NCBI RefSeq assembly: GCF_001635455.1
Contig: NZ_LWEH01000255.1
Span: forward strand, 186,001-250,000
Length of the DNA stretch: 64,000 nucleotides
Origin: Vibrio sp. HI00D65
GTDB taxonomy: Bacteria > Pseudomonadota > Gammaproteobacteria > Enterobacterales > Vibrionaceae
Direction of reading: 5' to 3'
Positions 36,358-46,094 of this stretch are shown here, piece by piece. Under the pieces are notes generated by a model, which did not search any database, had not been told where the DNA came from, and worked only from the letters and a program-made list of their open reading frames with translations. The position numbers were made by a program, and so were the translations under genes. Position 1 is the first letter of the stretch. Each line of letters starts with the position of its first letter.

Positions 36358-38616
36358 TCAGTCATCTTTTAGCATTTTTTTGATGTTGTCCTCATTCTGG
36401 TATGAGGATTGTACTTTTATTAGCCCTTGATTAATCGCATGTTTACAGGCTTCTCTTATGTTACCTGTTGCAAGGCTAGCGGCGGGTGCATTGTCGATGG
36501 CTTTGAGGTATACCCATTGGCTGCTGCGCTCTTTGAGACTTATCTCACGCGCTAGGTTTGTTGACATCAATAGTACATCTAATAGCTCTTGATCGTTTAT
36601 CGCAGTGTACGCACGTGGCAAGAATGGATAATCAGCGATACCCATGCGAACGTTACGATTAATATTACGTTCGGTCTCGAACTCATTTACCCAATCTTGA
36701 ACCTTTCTGAACATGGCTTCAGGCGATGAGTCTCGGTCTGAATTCGGTTCGATGTAGAGTAGGTTGGCATCCGAAAAATGGTAAACGCGAGAAAGGCCTT
36801 CCAGTTTCGATTTGAGGTACTCACCGAACGCATCTTCAAGCTCAAGGCCGGCTTTGTAACCATTCTGCGTGTACATATTGCGTAGGAAAGGTAGATCAAT
36901 CATTACGAAGCGCAAACGGTCGTTCAGTGGTTCATGAATCAGTTCCCCCATCTGCCATTGCTCAAAGGTTTGACTCGTTTGCTCCAAAGAGTTCGACAGC
37001 TTGGCGTTTAGCATTCTTAGGTTAGGCAGCTTGGAACGTGAGTGCGTAAAGAGATCGGTGCGCAGTGAATCGACTTCTTTAGCCAAGGTTTGAATGATGT
37101 AGCCTCGGCGTAGAACGAAGAAGAACAGCACAATACTGAATAGGAATAGCGCGAAGGCGATCTTCTGGAACTTGCGATGTTCAAGTTTGTATTTTTCTAG
37201 TTCTTGCGCTTGACCTGCGTAGTGCAAGGTCTGCTCGGCAAACTCTTTCTGTTGGCGGAATGCATCTTCACCAACACGGTTGAGTTTTTGCTGCTCTAAA
37301 GAGACTAGGCTGTTGTACTGCTTGAGGTTAGCAAGAGCCTGCTGTGGGCGACCGGCTTGCTCGTAACCCAAAGAAAGCAAGTAGTATGAGCGTTGTGACA
37401 AGCGAGAGTTCTCGACTTGGCGTGATATCTCAAGTGCGCGTGTCGCATGCTTGATCACATCCTCGCTCTCTTGCAGGTGGTAAGCCAGCCCAGCCGATAG
37501 CAGTGCTGCACGGCCTTCTAGTTTTGGTATATCGGTATACTTGAGCAGTTCAAGAGCACGAGTGAGGTACTGTTCTGCAAGAGGGTAATTATAAAGGCGC
37601 AGGTAAGTCGCTGATAAACTTAAGCGAATATCGATGACTTGGTAGATATCTCGGTCAGTACTTTCGTGGTCTAATACATTGAAGAAATGCACTAAGGCAA
37701 GATTGTATTTGCCTTGGTAGAAGTACACATCACCCATTTTCTTAAGCACTTGAGCTAACACTGGCGAGTTTTCAAAGTTATCATAGAAATCAGCGGCTTG
37801 AGATAGATGCTCTAGTGCTTTGTCTAACACTTGGCGCTCGAAGAACAGCTGTGCAAGTAGACGGTTAACTTTTGCTAAGCGTGCACTTAGGTTGACTTCA
37901 ACTGACTTCCAGTAGCCATATAACAATTCAGACAGCGCGTGATTGTACTCTTTGTGGTTCAGGTAAAACTCGCCGACTGCGATGTGGTAGTCGATGGATA
38001 CTTTTTCTGGATAACGTTGGTCGAGGTAATTCTTGGCTTCTTGGTAGTACTTTTCCGCTTCATCGATCTTGTTGTCGTATGACGCAATGTCTGCTTTCAA
38101 CATGATTAAGCGGTAGGTAATACCTTCCGTTAAACGTAAGGTTTTGCTGACTGATTCTAGGTTTGCTTCGATGGTTTCGAGTTCGGCTTTGGCTTTGGCT
38201 GACTTTCTGTCATTGAGCCAAACTAAGCGAACTTTTAAGATCTCAAGATCCACCTTTAGATAGTCGAGCTTGTAGGTTTTAGCGAGCTCAGAGGCTTTTT
38301 CGATGTGCTTGATCGCAATACGAATATTGCCAAGGTTGTACTCCGCTTTCGCTAAAATCTTGTAAGCATCAATACTGCTGTTTGGGGTGCGGATTGAAGA
38401 GTCTGTTTCTTCTCGAGAAATCGCTGAAGGGCTTTTCTCGCGCTGATCAGAAAGGACACGCAGCGTCAGGTAGCTGTTGGCCATTTTTTTTGCTTGGCTT
38501 GGTTCTATCTCAACTAAATTATTGGCTTCGTTGAGTAGCGCCGAAGAATAGACCGACGCGTTCACCGAGGTGCTCAAGCTTAAAATAAATAGGCTAACAA
38601 CGTATAACCAACGCAT
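36358..38616 (-). CDS. TPR-repeat membrane protein with degenerate GGDEF domain
   Basis: A 752-residue protein with a signal peptide (cut likely after SVNA), a long periplasmic region of TPR-type helix pairs (about residues 25-480), one membrane helix (about 487-508) and a cytoplasmic tail. The tail aligns with GGDEF domains in layout (KLPNLRMLNAKL start, RFVMIDLPFLRNMYTQNGYKAGLELEDAFGEYL), but the catalytic loop reads FSDAN in place of GGDEF (about 614-618), so it cannot act as a cyclase. It may sense a periplasmic or envelope state and act by protein contact, perhaps on the neighbouring active cyclase. That link is inference. Confidence 0.78.
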   Translation of the reverse strand: MRWLYVVSLFILSLSTSVNASVYSSALLNEANNLVEIEPSQAKKMANSYLTLRVLSDQREKSPSAISREETDSSIRTPNSSIDAYKILAKAEYNLGNIRIAIKHIEKASELAKTYKLDYLKVDLEILKVRLVWLNDRKSAKAKAELETIEANLESVSKTLRLTEGITYRLIMLKADIASYDNKIDEAEKYYQEAKNYLDQRYPEKVSIDYHIAVGEFYLNHKEYNHALSELLYGYWKSVEVNLSARLAKVNRLLAQLFFERQVLDKALEHLSQAADFYDNFENSPVLAQVLKKMGDVYFYQGKYNLALVHFFNVLDHESTDRDIYQVIDIRLSLSATYLRLYNYPLAEQYLTRALELLKYTDIPKLEGRAALLSAGLAYHLQESEDVIKHATRALEISRQVENSRLSQRSYYLLSLGYEQAGRPQQALANLKQYNSLVSLEQQKLNRVGEDAFRQQKEFAEQTLHYAGQAQELEKYKLEHRKFQKIAFALFLFSIVLFFFVLRRGYIIQTLAKEVDSLRTDLFTHSRSKLPNLRMLNAKLSNSLEQTSQTFEQWQMGELIHEPLNDRLRFVMIDLPFLRNMYTQNGYKAGLELEDAFGEYLKSKLEGLSRVYHFSDANLLYIEPNSDRDSSPEAMFRKVQDWVNEFETERNINRNVRMGIADYPFLPRAYTAINDQELLDVLLMSTNLAREISLKERSSQWVYLKAIDNAPAASLATGNIREACKHAINQGLIKVQSSYQNEDNIKKMLKDD

Positions 38617-38669
38617 TTCAGTGTCCTTTAAAGATTAGGTAGGTGCCAAATAAGTATGTGGTTTGAAGA

Positions 38670-39515
38670 TTATTGGCGAGCCATGCGCTTATTGTGGCTT
38701 GGTCTATCTTGCTCTGTTGAACGGTATGGGTTGATATCCAGACCACCACGACGCGTGTAACGTGCAAACACTGTTAACTTCAAAGGCGCGCAGTATTTCA
38801 TGATATCGGTGAAGATACGCTCAACACATTGTTCGTGGAATTCGTTGTGCTCACGGAAAGAAACTAAATAGCGCAGCAGGGCTTCACGGTCAATTTGCTT
38901 GCCTGAATATGCGATCTCAACGCTGCCCCAATCCGGTTGATTGGTGATCAAGCAGTTCGATTTCAATAGGTGGCTGTGCAGTGTTTCTTCGACTTCTTGT
39001 TCGCCAGCAGCACCTTCAAGCAGAGACGCTTCAAAGTCGTAGCTGGTGATTTGGATATCTTGAGTATCGATACATTCACCTTCCATCGTCACGATAGGTT
39101 GGTTGGTGTAGTCGGTTACCGAGTTAACATTCACGATTACAGCTTCGCCTGCACATGCCGACAGATCTTGAGTTAAGCGTTCAGTCACTTGTTCCCAGTT
39201 TTCGAATTGAGTCTGGTTGTAGCTGTTTAGATATAGCTTGAAAGATTTTGATTCAATTAAATTTGGGCTCGTTGCTGGGATGAAAACTTCACCTACCGCC
39301 ACTTGTGGTAGGCCATTTGTGTTCAGCCATGAAAGCTCGTACATGGTCCAAATATCATGACCAACAAAAGGCAATTCGCCGTTTAGCGCGAGATCGTCAC
39401 GATTCAGGCTGCGAGGTACTGGTTGCAACAAACTTGCATCGTATTGGTTAGAGTACTCAGTTTTTTGGCCTAGCGTTAAGCCCGCTAGTTCTTTTGCGTC
39501 AGAATATTTGCTCAT
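38670..39515 (-). CDS. queF: NADPH-dependent 7-cyano-7-deazaguanine reductase
   Basis: A 281-residue enzyme that reduces preQ0 to preQ1 on the route to queuosine in tRNA. The catalytic cysteine is in [15 protein letters not shown] (about residues 191-205), and [15 protein letters not shown] marks the N-terminal half of the long, YqcD-type form. It is divergent from syd, an arrangement also known in E. coli. Confidence 0.94.
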   Translation of the reverse strand: MSKYSDAKELAGLTLGQKTEYSNQYDASLLQPVPRSLNRDDLALNGELPFVGHDIWTMYELSWLNTNGLPQVAVGEVFIPATSPNLIESKSFKLYLNSYNQTQFENWEQVTERLTQDLSACAGEAVIVNVNSVTDYTNQPIVTMEGECIDTQDIQITSYDFEASLLEGAAGEQEVEETLHSHLLKSNCLITNQPDWGSVEIAYSGKQIDREALLRYLVSFREHNEFHEQCVERIFTDIMKYCAPLKLTVFARYTRRGGLDINPYRSTEQDRPSHNKRMARQ

Positions 39516-39650
39516 ACTTTCGTTTCAAATTCGATTAGAATAGGGTCGATTTTACTGAATCCCCTTTACCCTGTCATTACTTATTAGACAAGCTTATTTG
39601 GCAAGGAAAGGCTCAGATTCTACTTATTATTATGTGTTTAGGAGATTTTC

Positions 39651-40196
39651 ATGACTCAACGTGCTCAAGACGCACTGGTTTCTTTTAGTCAGCGATACGT
39701 TGACGCGTGGCAACAGCAACACCAAAGCTTACCTCGCAATGAGGAGTTGGTGGACATCGTATCGCCATGCGTAGAAGAAAAGAGCGGTGACGCTGTGTTA
39801 TGGAAACACTACCCACGTGAGCAATTTGCTGATTTTACCAATGTAGAAACAGGCATCGAGCTAACGCTGCATGAAGACATCAAAACCTTCTATGGCGCTC
39901 AATACAGCGCAGATATGAATGCGACATTTGATGGTAATGAGCTGACTCTTTTGCAAATTTGGAGTGATGAAGACTTCGAATGCCTGCAAGAAAACATTCT
40001 AGGTCACTTGGTAACGCAGCGTCGTCTAAAGCTGAAACCGACGGTTTTCATCGCAGCAACTGATGCAGAGCTGGATGTTATCTCTATCTGTAACTTGACT
40101 GGCAACGTTATTTTAGAGCGCTTAGGCACTAAAAATCGTGATGTACTCGCTGAAACATTGGCTGAGTTTTTAGAAAAGTTACAACCAGCGGTATAG
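39651..40196 (+). CDS. syd: SecY-interacting protein Syd
   Basis: A 181-residue cytosolic protein that binds SecY at the membrane and helps monitor the translocon in E. coli. [24 protein letters not shown] and [11 protein letters not shown] are family features, and an acidic [15 protein letters not shown] segment follows. It is 4 bases ahead of the zinc-ribbon gene, so they form a pair. In E. coli it lies near csrB and yqcC; here those are about 20 kb away. Confidence 0.92.
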   Translation: MTQRAQDALVSFSQRYVDAWQQQHQSLPRNEELVDIVSPCVEEKSGDAVLWKHYPREQFADFTNVETGIELTLHEDIKTFYGAQYSADMNATFDGNELTLLQIWSDEDFECLQENILGHLVTQRRLKLKPTVFIAATDAELDVISICNLTGNVILERLGTKNRDVLAETLAEFLEKLQPAV

Positions 40197-40200
40197 ATAG

Positions 40201-40977
40201 ATGTACGTACTAGAACTTCAATTTGAGTGTTTTGATAACACAACGGTAAGCGCTGTCGACAAGGCGGTGAATGGCTTAATGGATGCACTACGTTATAACG
40301 GACAAGTACTAGGCCGTGAGTTTCCTATCGTGATGGGTGACGGCGAGTTTTACGTTCGTGTTGTCTGCCCGGAGCAAGATAGCTTACACCCTCGTAATCA
40401 CTCAGATTTTGTGAAAGTGTGCTTGGATCGTTTGTCTAATGCGAGTCTGCTGACTCCTAAAATGCGCTTGCTGGGTCGAGATTTGAACTCAGAAGAAGTG
40501 GCTGAAGATGAAGCGCCTAGTTGGCAAGTACTGTACACCACCTTTGTCCATACCTGCTCACCGCTACGCAGTGGTGATAGCTTGTTGCCGATCCCACTAT
40601 ACCGTAATCCACCTACCTTTAATGGCGACCATAAAGCTGTGCTGAAATGGCAGACGGAATGGCAAGCCTGTGATGAAGTACAAATGGGTGGTGGTTGTCG
40701 AGCTGAACACGCGACTTTGGCGGAAATCAGCGATACCAAAAGCGTACTGTTCAAACGCGGTTGGGGCTTAAGAGGGCGTATCGAATACCTGACTAAGATT
40801 CCTACTTACTACTACTTGTACCGTGTGGGTGGCATTAGTTTGAAAGGCGAAAAAGAACGTAAATGTCCGCAATGTGGTGGCGAATGGCTGCTAGATGCGC
40901 CGATTCACGATATTTTCTATTTCAAGTGTGATGATTGCCGTCTGGTATCAAACATCTCTTGGGATCAGCTAAAGTAA
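40201..40977 (+). CDS. DUF2310 zinc-ribbon protein
   Basis: A 258-residue protein of unknown function. Near the C-terminus it has a four-cysteine zinc ribbon, CPQCGGEWL and later FKCDDCRL (about residues 222-247), with no membrane segment. The body (LRSGDSLLPIPLYRNPPTFNG) is conserved in DUF2310 of vibrios. It starts four bases after the syd stop. Possible nucleic-acid or protein binding is an inference from the ribbon only. Confidence 0.85.
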   Translation: MYVLELQFECFDNTTVSAVDKAVNGLMDALRYNGQVLGREFPIVMGDGEFYVRVVCPEQDSLHPRNHSDFVKVCLDRLSNASLLTPKMRLLGRDLNSEEVAEDEAPSWQVLYTTFVHTCSPLRSGDSLLPIPLYRNPPTFNGDHKAVLKWQTEWQACDEVQMGGGCRAEHATLAEISDTKSVLFKRGWGLRGRIEYLTKIPTYYYLYRVGGISLKGEKERKCPQCGGEWLLDAPIHDIFYFKCDDCRLVSNISWDQLK

Positions 40978-41026
40978 TGACGGTGTTCTTAGCATGATAG
41001 GCTTATGAGTGAGCTTCGAGTAATCG

Positions 41027-41058
41027 AAAAAGGGGCTGACATAATACCAGCCCCTTTT
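41027..41058. terminator. Terminator between the zinc-ribbon gene and metQ
   Basis: AAAAAGGGGCTG pairs with CAGCCCCTTTT around ACATAATAC. A and T runs flank both sides, so it can serve both convergent genes. Confidence 0.88.
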
Positions 41059-41088
41059 GGTATCTATAGGGTAGTGAAGTGAGGCAGA

Positions 41089-41898
41089 TTACCAGCCTTT
41101 AACTACGCCACCTTGGAAGATGTCAGAAGCTGCTTTGTACACTTCTTCAGTTTGGTAAGCTTTAACGAAGTTTTGTACGTTCTCAGCGTTTAGATTCTCT
41201 TCACGAGACACAATTAGGTTCACGTATGGAGACTCTTTGTCCTCAACGAATACGCCATCTTTTTGTGGAGTCAGGTTGATAGAGCTCGCGTAAGTTGTGT
41301 TGATGATAGACAGAGCTACGTCATCAAGAGAACGTGGTAGTTGTGCTGCGTCTAGCTCAACAATCGTTAGGTTCTTAGGGTTCTTAACGATGTCACGTAC
41401 TGTTGCAAGAAGACCTGCACCTTCACGAAGTTCAAGTAGACCTTGTTGTTCAAGAAGCAGTAGAGAACGACCTAGGTTTGTCGGATCGTTTGGTACAGCG
41501 ATGCGCGCGCCTTCTTGGATTTCGTCTACCGATTTCACTTCTTTCGAGTAACCAGCAATTGGGTAAACAAACGTGTTACCAACGATTGTCAGTTTGTAAC
41601 CACGGTCAGCCACTTGCTGATCTAGGTAAGGTGCATGTTGGAATGCGTTGATGTCGATAGAACCGTCATCTAGTGCTGCGTTTGGTGTTACGTAATCAGT
41701 GAACGTTACTAGTTCAACATCTAGGCCGTACTTCTCTTTCGCTACTTTAGCTGCAACTTCTGCAACCTGAGCTTCAGCACCTGCCATTACGCCCACTTTT
41801 ACTTTAGAAGTGTCGACTTCTTTATCACCACAACCTGCTAGAACTAGCGCTGAAGCTGCCGCTGCGATAGTTAGTAAACCTTTAAGGCTAAATTTCAT
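41089..41898 (-). CDS. metQ: Methionine ABC transporter substrate-binding lipoprotein MetQ
   Basis: A 269-residue lipoprotein of the NlpA family that delivers D- and L-methionine to MetNI. The lipobox is LVLAGC (Cys22); KVGVMAGAEAQVAEVAAKVA and FTDYVTPNAALDDGSIDINAFQHAPYLDQ are conserved. It is the last gene of the metN-metI-metQ operon, 80 bases after metI. Confidence 0.95.
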   Translation of the reverse strand: MKFSLKGLLTIAAAASALVLAGCGDKEVDTSKVKVGVMAGAEAQVAEVAAKVAKEKYGLDVELVTFTDYVTPNAALDDGSIDINAFQHAPYLDQQVADRGYKLTIVGNTFVYPIAGYSKEVKSVDEIQEGARIAVPNDPTNLGRSLLLLEQQGLLELREGAGLLATVRDIVKNPKNLTIVELDAAQLPRSLDDVALSIINTTYASSINLTPQKDGVFVEDKESPYVNLIVSREENLNAENVQNFVKAYQTEEVYKAASDIFQGGVVKGW

Positions 41899-41978
41899 AA
41901 TAATCTCCTTTTTATGAATCTATTTAATTTGGTTCAGACGACTCTGCTCTTAAATTGTTTGCGTGAAAACGCTGAGTC

Positions 41979-42662
41979 TTATCTGTGGTCAACACGGCGA
42001 ACTAATGTATCACCGATTGATTGAATAATTTGTACGAGCACAATCAACATCACTACAGTTACAGCCATGATGGTCACATCATAACGGTGGAATCCGTAAC
42101 GAATAGCCACATCACCTAAGCCGCCACCGCCAACCGTACCTGCCATTGCTGAGTAGCTCACTAGGGTAACTAGTGTGATGGTTACTGAGTTGATAATAGT
42201 CGGTAGTGCTTCAGGAAGCAGAACTTTGCTAATGATTTGTGTTGGTGTCGCGCCCATTGATTGCGCTGCTTCTACTAAACCTGTTGGTACTTCAAGCAGT
42301 GCACTTTCGATGAGGCGAGCGACAAATGGGATTGCGCCAATAGTGAGTGGAACAATCGCCGCCGTAGTACCGATAAAGGTACCAATCAGCATCTTAGTCA
42401 GTGGAATAATCGCAACCATTAATACCAAGAAAGGCACTGAACGGCCTACGTTGACTATCGCACCAAGAATTTGGTTGAGCTTAGTGTTTTCTAGCAAGCC
42501 GCCTTTTTTGGTGGTGTGTAGAATCACGCCTAAGGGAATACCGACAGCAAAGCCAACAATGCCTGCTACTGCAACCATGTAAAGTGTTTCGCCAGTTGCT
42601 TCTAATAGAAGGTTACCGTTAAGGCTGATCCAGTCAGCAATCTCGTTGAAACTAAAGGACAT
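41979..42662 (-). CDS. metI: Methionine ABC transporter permease MetI
   Basis: A 227-residue inner-membrane permease with about five helices and the cytoplasmic coupling loop [25 protein letters not shown] that docks on MetN. I use ATG 42662 (MSFSFNE) rather than an upstream TTG. Its start overlaps the metN end by 11 bases, so translation is coupled. Confidence 0.94.
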   Translation of the reverse strand: MSFSFNEIADWISLNGNLLLEATGETLYMVAVAGIVGFAVGIPLGVILHTTKKGGLLENTKLNQILGAIVNVGRSVPFLVLMVAIIPLTKMLIGTFIGTTAAIVPLTIGAIPFVARLIESALLEVPTGLVEAAQSMGATPTQIISKVLLPEALPTIINSVTITLVTLVSYSAMAGTVGGGGLGDVAIRYGFHRYDVTIMAVTVVMLIVLVQIIQSIGDTLVRRVDHR

Positions 42663-43686
42663 AACCAAGTACCTCTACTTTTACATTGTTATCGCGTAGA
42701 AATTGGATAGCAGCATTATCATCTGCTTCGTTGCCGAACAGTTCAGCTACCATCATGCCGAACTTCACGCCGCCAGCGTAATCAAGGTCAGAACTTAGAA
42801 TGCTGACATCTATATTAAATTTACGAGCGATTTGCGTCATTAGTGGAGCATCAACGGTAGCACCTGTGAACTCAAGGCGCACCAGAGGGTAACTGCCATC
42901 TACTCGAGTTTCTTGCAAGCGTGCTTGGTAATCTTCAGGGATCGTTAGATCTAAGGTTGAACGAATAAATTGATGCGCTAACTCAGTCTTAGGATGCGCA
43001 AAGATGTCGCCAACCGTGCCTTTCTCTACCAATTCACCACCACCGATGATCGCCACTTCGTGACAGATGCTCTTAACCACATCCATTTCATGCGTAATAA
43101 GCAGGATAGTAATGCATAGTTTACGGTTGATTTCACGCAGTAGTTCAAGAATCGATTGAGTGGTTGCAGGATCCAGAGCGCTGGTCGCTTCATCACACAG
43201 TAGTACTTTCGGGTCTGATGCCAGTGCACGAGCAATCGCGACACGCTGCTTTTGACCGCCACTTAGGTTTGCAGGATAAGTATCACGCTTGTCTGCAAGG
43301 CCAACCAGTTCAAGTAGTTCACTGACTTTCGCTTCAATAACCGCTTTATCTTTACCTGCTAGCTCTAGAGGCAGTGCTACATTGTTAAATACAGTACGAG
43401 AAGACAGCAGGTTGAAGTGCTGGAAAATCATGCCGATGTTACGGCGTGCTTCGCTAAGTTCTGATTTGCTGAGCTTTGTTAGGTCGATACCGTCAACAAT
43501 CACTTCACCTGAAGTTGGGGCTTCCAACATATTTACACAGCGGATTAGAGTACTTTTGCCTGCACCTGAAGAGCCGATGACTCCAAAGATTTGACCTTGA
43601 GGAATGTGGAGGTTGATATCAATTAAAGCATTGATTTCTTGAGTGCCTTGATAAAAAACCTTATTGACTTGATTCACTTTAATCAT
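42652..43686 (-). CDS. metN: Methionine ABC transporter ATP-binding protein MetN
   Basis: A 344-residue ATPase. Walker [10 protein letters not shown] (about residues 38-46), signature [15 protein letters not shown] (about 141-155), Walker [13 protein letters not shown], and a C-terminal NIL regulatory domain (after about 265) that binds methionine for feedback inhibition. It is the first gene of the operon, with a MetJ operator upstream. Confidence 0.96.
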   Translation of the reverse strand: MIKVNQVNKVFYQGTQEINALIDINLHIPQGQIFGVIGSSGAGKSTLIRCVNMLEAPTSGEVIVDGIDLTKLSKSELSEARRNIGMIFQHFNLLSSRTVFNNVALPLELAGKDKAVIEAKVSELLELVGLADKRDTYPANLSGGQKQRVAIARALASDPKVLLCDEATSALDPATTQSILELLREINRKLCITILLITHEMDVVKSICHEVAIIGGGELVEKGTVGDIFAHPKTELAHQFIRSTLDLTIPEDYQARLQETRVDGSYPLVRLEFTGATVDAPLMTQIARKFNIDVSILSSDLDYAGGVKFGMMVAELFGNEADDNAAIQFLRDNNVKVEVLGYVL

Positions 43687-43784
43687 AGAGAAACCCGTGC
43701 AGGTAGAACAGAATAATATGTCGATAGCTCGCTCGATTTACGGATGATGCTATGGTGTTCCGTGATCTAAGTCAATAGATATTT

Positions 43785-43808
43785 TTACGTCTAGACGGCT
43801 AAACGTCG
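43785..43808. promoter_or_regulatory. MetJ operator, three tandem met boxes
   Basis: Three adjacent 8-base units, TTACGTCT, AGACGGCT and AAACGTCG, match the met box AGACGTCT at 6, 7 and 6 positions. MetJ binds tandem boxes cooperatively, so methionine should repress metNIQ. The operator lies between metN and gmhB. Confidence 0.8.
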
Positions 43809-43893
43809 ATTGTATTGCTGAGATGGAAACAGATCGTTAACGAACGCAAAACTAAATAGATAGTGATGAAGCAAATAAAGCGTGTAATAATTA

Positions 43894-44478
43894 ATGATTA
43901 ATAGAGAGTTGATAGAGAACAAAATTTTGTCTAAACCTGCTGTTTTTTTAGATCGTGATGGTGTGATTAATGTTGATCACGGCTACGTACATGATGAGCA
44001 TGATTTTGAATACATCGATGGTGTGTTTGAAGCGGCGAAAGCGTTTAAAGATATGGGTTATTTGTTGGTGCTTGTGACGAACCAGTCTGGTATTGCTCGC
44101 GGTATGTTTAGTGAAGATCGTTTTCTCTCTTTAACTCAGTGGATGGATTGGAACTTTGTCGATAATGGCGTTGAGTTAGATGGCATTTACTACTGCCCTC
44201 ACCACGCTGAACATGGTATTGGTGACTACAAGCAAGATTGTGATTGTCGTAAGCCAAAGCCTGGTATGTTCATTTCTGCGCGCGACTTTCTGAAGATCGA
44301 TATGGCTAACTCTGTAATGATCGGCGATAAAGCTGAAGACATGATGGCTGCAGAAGCGGCAGGTGTTGGCACTAAGGTATTGGTAAGAACTGGTAAACCA
44401 ATCACTGAAAAGGGTGAAGCCTTGGCAAGTGTTGTCCTTGATAGCATTGCGGATGTGCCTGCTTTCCTAAAAGGCTAA
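43894..44478 (+). CDS. gmhB: D-glycero-beta-D-manno-heptose 1,7-bisphosphate 7-phosphatase
   Basis: A HAD-family phosphatase making the heptose precursor for lipopolysaccharide core. The nucleophile motif is [14 protein letters not shown] and the zinc loop is YCPHHAEHG...[24 protein letters not shown] is the acidic HAD motif near the end. The ATG at 43894 gives 194 residues with a weak ribosome site; a TTG at 43927 with an AGAG site would give 183, closer to the usual length, and is a plausible true start. Confidence 0.92.
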   Translation: MINRELIENKILSKPAVFLDRDGVINVDHGYVHDEHDFEYIDGVFEAAKAFKDMGYLLVLVTNQSGIARGMFSEDRFLSLTQWMDWNFVDNGVELDGIYYCPHHAEHGIGDYKQDCDCRKPKPGMFISARDFLKIDMANSVMIGDKAEDMMAAEAAGVGTKVLVRTGKPITEKGEALASVVLDSIADVPAFLKG

Positions 44479-44521
44479 GACATTTCACTACCTTTAACGG
44501 TATAAAGATGAGGAACGAATT

Positions 44522-44857
44522 ATGAAAGCTATGTTAGTAGCATCTATGTGTACGGTAACATTAATGGGTTGTTCTAAGTCAGCAGCACCTGAAAGTGCTA
44601 CATCGGACAATCAATTCGTGACTTATCAATGTGAGTCTAACGTTTCATTTGAAGTGGCTTACCTTGATAATGAAAAAGCGGTATTACGTTTACCTGAAAA
44701 TGAATATCGTCTGACTCAAGTAGCGGCTGGCTCTGGAACCAAGTACATCTTAGATGATGGCACTGGAGAGTTAATCAACAGCGTTACATTACGTACCAAA
44801 GGTGATAACGCACGCCTCGAACTTGGTCGTGTGGTATATCGAAACTGCAGCAAGTAA
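44522..44857 (+). CDS. mliC: MliC-family lysozyme inhibitor lipoprotein
   Basis: A 111-residue lipoprotein. Lipobox LMGC at residues 14-17, then a short linker and the MliC domain (FVTYQCESNVSFEVAYLDNEKAVLRL) with Cys residues that form a conserved disulfide. Members are membrane-bound inhibitors of c-type lysozyme. The gene stands alone between gmhB and treR and has its own terminator. Confidence 0.85.
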   Translation: MKAMLVASMCTVTLMGCSKSAAPESATSDNQFVTYQCESNVSFEVAYLDNEKAVLRLPENEYRLTQVAAGSGTKYILDDGTGELINSVTLRTKGDNARLELGRVVYRNCSK

Positions 44858-44891
44858 GCCATCTTTAATTGTTCAGATTTACAAACAGTTA

Positions 44892-44922
44892 AGTGAGGGA
44901 GTATGCCCTCACTGCTTCTTTT
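44892..44922 (+). terminator. mliC terminator
   Basis: AGTGAGGG (44892-44899) pairs perfectly with CCCTCACT (44906-44913), followed by pyrimidine-rich sequence. It lies about 30 bases before treR. Confidence 0.8.
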
Positions 44923-44946
44923 CCTTCCTTTGACGTTAGACTTTTT

Positions 44947-45891
44947 ATGAGCAAAAAACTCACTATTCTTGATATTGCTAAGCTGTCTGGTGTTGGCAAG
45001 TCGACCGTATCTCGCGTTCTGACCAATGATCCTAAAGTGAAACCTGAAACCCGTGAAAGGGTAGAAAGAGTAATTCAAGAGTCTGGGTATACGCCTTCAA
45101 AGTCTGCGCAATCGATGCGTGGTGGTAGCCAAAAAGTGATTGGCGTGATCATCTCTCGTTTGGATTCTCCTTCTGAAAACAAAGCCGTCAGCACCATGCT
45201 GTCTGAGTTGTACCAAGCGGGCTACGATGTAGTGATCATGGAAAGCCAGCTTGACAGAGAAAAAGCCAACGAGCACTTGCAGGTTCTCAAGCGTCGTAAC
45301 GTTGATGGCATCATTGTGTTTGGTTTCACTGATTGCGATATCCCCGCGATCGAAGCGTGGGGACATAAAGCCGTGGTTATTGCGCTCGACACCGAAAACG
45401 TAACATCGATTAACTATGACAACCAACAGGTAATCAATCGTGCGTTGGCGTATTTAACGGATCAGGGGATCTCTGACATCGGTTTTGTTGGAGTGGATCC
45501 TAGCGATAAATCAACCGGTGAACTGCGTCTAAAGGCTTACCTCGATTGGTGCGAGAACAGCGGAGTGATGGCGAACTATCGTACTGGTCAACTTCATCAT
45601 GAAAGCGCTTATCAGTTAGTGGATGAAGTACTCACTCCAACGACTCAAGCGATTGTCTGTGCCAGTGATACTCTTGCTCTTGGTGTCATCAAGCGCTTGC
45701 AAGAACGACAACGTGAAGATGTGGTGGTGACTGGCGTCGGCGGTAACGATCTTCTTTCTTTCCTATTTCCTCGGGTCTTTAGTATTGATCCGGGCTACCA
45801 ATCAGCGGGTAAACTAGCCGCTAATCTATTGATCTCTCAACTTTTAGGTAACACAGAGATCTCTCATCATACCCAATCACCTATTCAATAA
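44947..45891 (+). CDS. treR: Trehalose operon repressor TreR (LacI family)
   Basis: A 314-residue LacI/GalR-family repressor. The N-terminal HTH (KLTILDIAKLSGVGKSTVSRVLTNDPKV) is followed by a periplasmic-binding-like effector domain that senses trehalose 6-phosphate. I use ATG 44947; upstream codons overlap the mliC terminator. Two TreR-type palindromes lie between this gene and treB. Confidence 0.93.
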   Translation: MSKKLTILDIAKLSGVGKSTVSRVLTNDPKVKPETRERVERVIQESGYTPSKSAQSMRGGSQKVIGVIISRLDSPSENKAVSTMLSELYQAGYDVVIMESQLDREKANEHLQVLKRRNVDGIIVFGFTDCDIPAIEAWGHKAVVIALDTENVTSINYDNQQVINRALAYLTDQGISDIGFVGVDPSDKSTGELRLKAYLDWCENSGVMANYRTGQLHHESAYQLVDEVLTPTTQAIVCASDTLALGVIKRLQERQREDVVVTGVGGNDLLSFLFPRVFSIDPGYQSAGKLAANLLISQLLGNTEISHHTQSPIQ

Positions 45892-45936
45892 TCTACTCAA
45901 CTAAGCGAAACAGAACCGCTTAGATTAAAATTAGAC

Positions 45937-45952
45937 TGTGATCTCTTTCAAT
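45937..45952 (+). promoter_or_regulatory. Possible CRP site upstream of treB
   Basis: TGTGATCTCTTTCAAT matches the left half of the CRP consensus well and the right half weakly. It would bring glucose control to trehalose uptake. Weak alone; supported by the neighbouring TreR sites. Confidence 0.35.
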
Positions 45953-45953
45953 T

Positions 45954-46023
45954 AATGGGACTGTTCCCATTTAATTTCTCATTCAGCTAGGCATTATAAT
46001 AATTATTTTTGGGAATGTTCCCA
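45954..46023. promoter_or_regulatory. Two TreR operator palindromes
   Basis: TGGGACTGTTCCCA (45956-45969) and TGGGAATGTTCCCA (46010-46023) share the GGGA-N4-TCCC arms. Their centres are 54 bp apart, five helical turns, so two repressor dimers could loop the DNA. They lie just upstream of treB. Confidence 0.75.
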
Positions 46024-46094
46024 TTGATCTAAATCTGAGTGGTTATTACTCAATGATTTAGATGAGTCATTGAATAAAACCAGGGTGGGGTAGT

